Assembly: GCA_049514735.1 (NCBI GenBank)
Contig: JBEKUT010000338.1
Span: forward strand, 1 to 8,078
DNA length: 8,078 nucleotides
DNA from: JAICMB01 sp049514735
GTDB taxonomy: Bacteria > Acidobacteriota > Terriglobia > Bryobacterales > Bryobacteraceae
Reading direction: 5' to 3'
Both the position numbers and the translations under genes were made by a program. The notes below the pieces were generated by a model that saw only the letters and a list, made by a program, of their open reading frames with translations, did no database searches and was not told the origin of the DNA. Below are positions 6,142 through 8,078 of this stretch, piece by piece (the stretch's first letter is position 1; every line of letters starts with the position of its first letter).

Positions 6142-6212
6142 CCATTATAAAATATGGCATCAGATTATACACAATGTTCAACCATATGATGTATTATGAA
6201 TGGGGAGGACCC
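6142..6212 (+). promoter_or_regulatory. AT-rich promoter/operator region of the toxin-antitoxin operon
   Basis: The 30 bp after the terminator are markedly AT-rich in a GC-rich window and contain -10-like TATAAA (6146-6151) and TATACA (6166-6171); no good -35 box is paired with either. CCAT/ATGG arms occur twice, at 6142-6145 with 6154-6157 and at 6182-6185 with 6200-6203, as imperfect dyads. Ribbon-helix-helix antitoxins usually bind such short palindromes to repress their own operon, so these are candidate operators. GGGGAGG at 6202-6208 is the likely ribosome site for GTG 6213. Confidence 0.4.
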
Positions 6213-6464
6213 GTGCGCGCTACAGCGGCAAAGCGAAAGGTTGTCATCGATTTCCCGCAGGATCTCTTCGAAGAAGCGGAGAAAGCAGCCGGCGAGCTGC
6301 AAATCAACCGGAGCAGTCTAGTCAGAGTTGCGGTGGAACAATTCATCAAGGATTTGCATCGAAAAAAACTCGAGCGGCAGCTGATCGATGGCTACACGGC
6401 AAACGCTGCCCTATCTCGTCAGACTTCTGAAGAATTCTCGTTCGTCGATTCCGAACTCATCTGA
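6213..6464 (+). CDS. Ribbon-helix-helix antitoxin of a MazEF-type pair
   Basis: An 83-residue protein that should neutralise the adjoining MazF-type toxin and repress the operon. After MRATAAKR comes a beta strand KVVIDFP, then two helices (DLFEEAEKAAGELQ and SRxxLVR-type NRSSLVRVAVEQFIKD), the ribbon-helix-helix DNA-binding fold at about residues 8-45. The tail (about 46-83: RKKLERQLIDGY to FVDSELI) parallels the toxin-binding tail of the Bacillus EndoAI antitoxin, which also has a basic stretch, an RGY/DGY-like turn and an acidic end. I chose GTG 6213, because GGGGAGG ends 4 bases before it and the fold begins right after; ATG 6174 would add 13 residues (MFNHMMYYEWGGP) and has no ribosome site. 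The stop overlaps the toxin start in TGATG, a usual sign of translational coupling. Confidence 0.87.
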   Translation: MRATAAKRKVVIDFPQDLFEEAEKAAGELQINRSSLVRVAVEQFIKDLHRKKLERQLIDGYTANAALSRQTSEEFSFVDSELI

Positions 6465-6817
6465 TGCCTGGAAAATGCAAAAGGGGAGCCGTGATCGAGG
6501 TCAACCTTGATCCTGGCCTCGGAAGCGAACCCAGGAGGACGCGCCCATGTGTCGTAATCCAAAACGACGTCGGCAATAAGTTCTCCCCGACGTCGATCGT
6601 TGCCGTCATTACGGGAGCGGAAAACGTTCCGAGACAATACCCCATCGACGTTCCGGTGAGCAAGGGAGAAGGGGGGCTCACGACGGACAGCGTAGTCCAG
6701 TGCAGTCAGATACGAACTGTGGATGAGGCTCGCTTCGTAAGGACTTTGGGTCAATTACACGACGGAACAATGAACAAAATCGATCAGGCCCTTCGCATCA
6801 GCTTGGGCCTCGAATAA
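6464..6817 (+). CDS. mazF: MazF/PemK-family toxin, mRNA endoribonuclease
   Basis: A 117-residue toxin that cleaves single-stranded mRNA at short specific sequences. It matches the MazF/NdoA pattern from end to end: KRGAVIEVNLDPGLGSE (6-22), then RPCVVIQNDVGN (27-38), SPTSIVAVIT (41-50), then DSVVQCSQIRTVD (75-87) and the C-terminal helix KIDQALRISLGL. The two residues known to be catalytic in Bacillus subtilis MazF, Arg25 and Thr48, align with R27 and T50 here, and the length is normal (116 there), so the toxin should be active. ATG 6464 overlaps the antitoxin TGA by one base. The recognition sequence cannot be predicted. The next gene begins 115 bp downstream behind its own promoter, so the operon probably ends here. 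Confidence 0.95.
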   Translation: MPGKCKRGAVIEVNLDPGLGSEPRRTRPCVVIQNDVGNKFSPTSIVAVITGAENVPRQYPIDVPVSKGEGGLTTDSVVQCSQIRTVDEARFVRTLGQLHDGTMNKIDQALRISLGLE

Positions 6818-6837
6818 GCCGCAAGGACTACCAAGAC

Positions 6838-6866
6838 TTGACAACCGCCTCTAACAAATGTAAGAT
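6838..6866 (+). promoter_or_regulatory. Sigma-70-like promoter before the 96-residue gene
   Basis: A perfect -35 box TTGACA (6838-6843) is followed after exactly 17 bases by TAAGAT (6861-6866), which matches four of six -10 positions. Transcription would start near 6873, giving a leader of about 60 bases before ATG 6933. This is the clearest promoter in the window. Confidence 0.65.
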
Positions 6867-6932
6867 CGATTCCAATCTTATATCTCAACTCTGGAGTCGG
6901 CCCGCTCCCCGGACGATTGTCTATTGGTACCT

Positions 6933-7223
6933 ATGCAACACCCGGATTTCACCAATTGGTCCGCGCAAGATCTTCAAAAGGCGGAACTTGCCGCAGTCGA
7001 TTTCCTTAATGACAACGTCGTTGACATCGCCCTGACGTTTGAAAAACGCCTGGCCATCATTAAGCGAATCGTAGGACTTCTGAAGTTGGAGGGCGTCAGC
7101 TTCGAGCAACGCATGCTCTATCTGACCATGATTGAGGACCTGTCCGTCGGCCTCGGCCAGAGCGCCCGTGAATTCTTCGAGATCGGCTGCGTGCCCAGCG
7201 TCGCCAACATGCTGAAGCAGTAG
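6933..7223 (+). CDS. Unrecognised 96-residue soluble helical protein
   Basis: The frame runs from ATG 6933 to TAG 7221-7223. I do not recognise a family. The protein has no signal peptide or membrane segment and appears almost wholly alpha-helical: an N-terminal part MQHPDFTNWSAQDLQKAE, a central amphipathic region (FEKRLAIIKRIVGLLKLEGV, about 36-55), then EQRMLYLTMIEDLSVGLG and a C-terminal piece REFFEIGCVPSVANMLKQ with the only cysteine. TTG 6924, three codons earlier, is an alternative start; neither has a good ribosome site. The promoter at 6838-6866 points at it. It follows the toxin-antitoxin operon and ends 3 bp before the stop codon of the convergent thioredoxin-like gene. Its base composition resembles the neighbours, and a full-length frame behind a promoter makes a real gene likely. 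Confidence 0.68.
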   Translation: MQHPDFTNWSAQDLQKAELAAVDFLNDNVVDIALTFEKRLAIIKRIVGLLKLEGVSFEQRMLYLTMIEDLSVGLGQSAREFFEIGCVPSVANMLKQ

Positions 7224-7226
7224 CGC

Positions 7227-7736
7227 CTACTTAAGAAGCTGATCGATCTCCTGGTAGAGTTTCGGGCCCTCGAAGATCTCCCTCGACCCATCATTGTAAG
7301 AGTAGTCGCCTCGAATCATCCCGGCCTTGTCCACTACGAACAGGTGCGGAACATCCAGCGCCATCTGCCCCGGCTTCGCGTTCAAATACGCGATGGTCGT
7401 CTGCCCCATATCGCAAACAATCGGAACTGTGACCTTGTTGCGGGCAATGTAGGCCGCAATCGTTGACTGGTTATCGGGCGGAAGCACCACCGAGAGAATC
7501 CCGACCTTGTCGCCGTACTTGTGCTTCACCTGCTCGAGCGTGGTCGAGGTCAGCATGCAATGCGGGCAGGTGGTCGACATGATATCGATCACCAGAACCT
7601 TCCCGCGATAGTCTTGTAAATCGTAGAAACGCTTATACTCCGGATCGGGAAGCGCGAAGCCGGGCGCCCGCCGGAACGCGGTTTGTCCAAACAGAGAAAT
7701 AGTAGCTAGCAGCGCAAAGGCCGCAACAACTCGCAT
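7227..7736 (-). CDS. Secreted TlpA/AhpC-TSA-like thioredoxin-fold protein
   Basis: A 169-residue protein with a probable signal peptide (MRVVAAFALLATISLFGQTA, cleavage near 18-21), so it should act in the periplasm. The thioredoxin fold is shown by the strand KVLVIDIMS, the redox motif TTCPHC (C57, C60), a long insertion VVLPPDNQSTIAAYIARNKV typical of redoxins, and the cis-proline region DVPHLFVVD (P130) followed by GMIRGDY. The CPHC pair resembles DsbA rather than the WCxxC of most TlpA proteins, and the residue before it is threonine, not tryptophan. A third cysteine, C108, lies in VPIVCDMGQ. The likely role is reduction or exchange of extracytoplasmic disulfides, for example in cytochrome maturation, but the partner is unknown. 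The start lies 6 bp after mtnA, so the two are probably co-transcribed. No Shine-Dalgarno sequence is clear. Confidence 0.85.
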   Translation of the reverse strand: MRVVAAFALLATISLFGQTAFRRAPGFALPDPEYKRFYDLQDYRGKVLVIDIMSTTCPHCMLTSTTLEQVKHKYGDKVGILSVVLPPDNQSTIAAYIARNKVTVPIVCDMGQTTIAYLNAKPGQMALDVPHLFVVDKAGMIRGDYSYNDGSREIFEGPKLYQEIDQLLK

Positions 7737-7742
7737 ATAGAT

Positions 7743-8078
7743 CTAAAGTACCAGCTTCCTCAACGATTCCGTGTAAGGAGCCCGCGCGACGCCGCGCTCC
7801 GTGATGATCGCCGTCACATACCGGTTGGGCGTCACATCGAACGCCGGATTCTCCACGCGCGTTCCCTCCGGCGCCACCGCAATCCCTTGGAAATGGGTCA
7901 CTTCCGAAACAGCCCGCTGCTCGATCGGAATCAGGTCCCCTGACGCGAGCGTCAGATCGAGAGTCGAAACCGGCGCGGCCACATAGAACGGAACATCGTT
8001 CTCCTTGGCGAGAACAGCCACCGAGTAGGTGCCGATTTTGTTAGCTACATCGCCATTCGCTGCGATGCGGTCGGCGCC
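7743..8078 (-). CDS. mtnA: S-methyl-5-thioribose-1-phosphate isomerase, C-terminal part (5' end outside window)
   Basis: The frame runs leftward from the window edge to TAG 7745-7743, giving the last 112 residues. The sequence reads GADRIAANGDVANKIGTYS at the edge, then AVLAKENDVPFYVAAPVST, IPIEQR, EVTHFQGIAVAPEG and NPAFDVTPNRYVTAIITERGV. This is the highly characteristic end of MtnA, which converts 5-methylthioribose-1-phosphate to the ribulose form in the cytoplasmic methionine salvage pathway. The aspartate in GADRI is, by family knowledge, the likely catalytic acid; the catalytic cysteine would be upstream of the window. The related eIF2B-like proteins share the fold, but GDVANKIGTY and NPAFDVTP point to MtnA. 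No other salvage gene is visible; the thioredoxin-like gene follows after 6 bp. Confidence 0.93.
   Translation of the reverse strand, partial: GADRIAANGDVANKIGTYSVAVLAKENDVPFYVAAPVSTLDLTLASGDLIPIEQRAVSEVTHFQGIAVAPEGTRVENPAFDVTPNRYVTAIITERGVARAPYTESLRKLVL

Noticed and set aside
6951..6960. Perfect palindrome ACCAATTGGT
   Set aside because: A 10-base palindrome inside a coding frame with no second copy or spacing pattern is within chance expectation.

Overview
The window looks like chromosomal DNA from a GC-rich soil-type bacterium, most probably an acidobacterium of the Solibacter/Bryobacterales kind. The grounds are a large MacB/FtsX-type permease without an ATPase partner, of the kind multiplied in Acidobacteria (acidobacterial duplicated orphan permeases), a C-terminal cytochrome fragment of a type common there, and many short GC-rich intergenic repeats. 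This assignment is inference from recognised families; no marker gene is present.

Layout. (1) 1-292: C-terminal end of a c-type cytochrome (+). (2) 293-885: non-coding apart from one tiny gene. It holds eight tandem copies of a 35-bp repeat with decayed copies in front, a perfect 10-bp hairpin, a 19-residue lysine-rich microprotein (- strand) and a heptanucleotide (AACCAAC-type) repeat tract. (3) 886-4547 (+): a one-pore potassium-channel-like protein, then an 814-residue orphan ABC permease. Each is followed, almost at the stop codon, by a copy of the same dispersed hairpin. (4) 4548-4839: intergenic region with that second hairpin and a solitary copy of the 35-bp repeat core. (5) 4840-5796 (+): membrane-anchored metallo-beta-lactamase-fold hydrolase resembling AHL lactonases. 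(6) 5907-6083 (+): an unrecognised 58-residue proline-rich protein with a strong Shine-Dalgarno sequence and its own terminator. (7) 6213-6817 (+): a type II toxin-antitoxin pair, ribbon-helix-helix antitoxin plus MazF/PemK endoribonuclease, with a one-base stop/start overlap. (8) 6933-7223 (+): an unrecognised 96-residue protein behind a good sigma-70-like promoter. (9) 7227-8078 (-): mtnA (methionine salvage, 5' end outside the window), then a secreted TlpA-like thiol-disulfide protein 6 bp downstream, convergent with (8).

The genes do not form one pathway. This is a mosaic of single genes and two-gene units separated by repeat-rich spacers. The least explained parts are the two families of intergenic repeats, the heptad tract, the two very small genes and the 96-residue protein. 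I found no clear multi-gene novel system; the only compact functional module is the toxin-antitoxin pair, which is of a known type.
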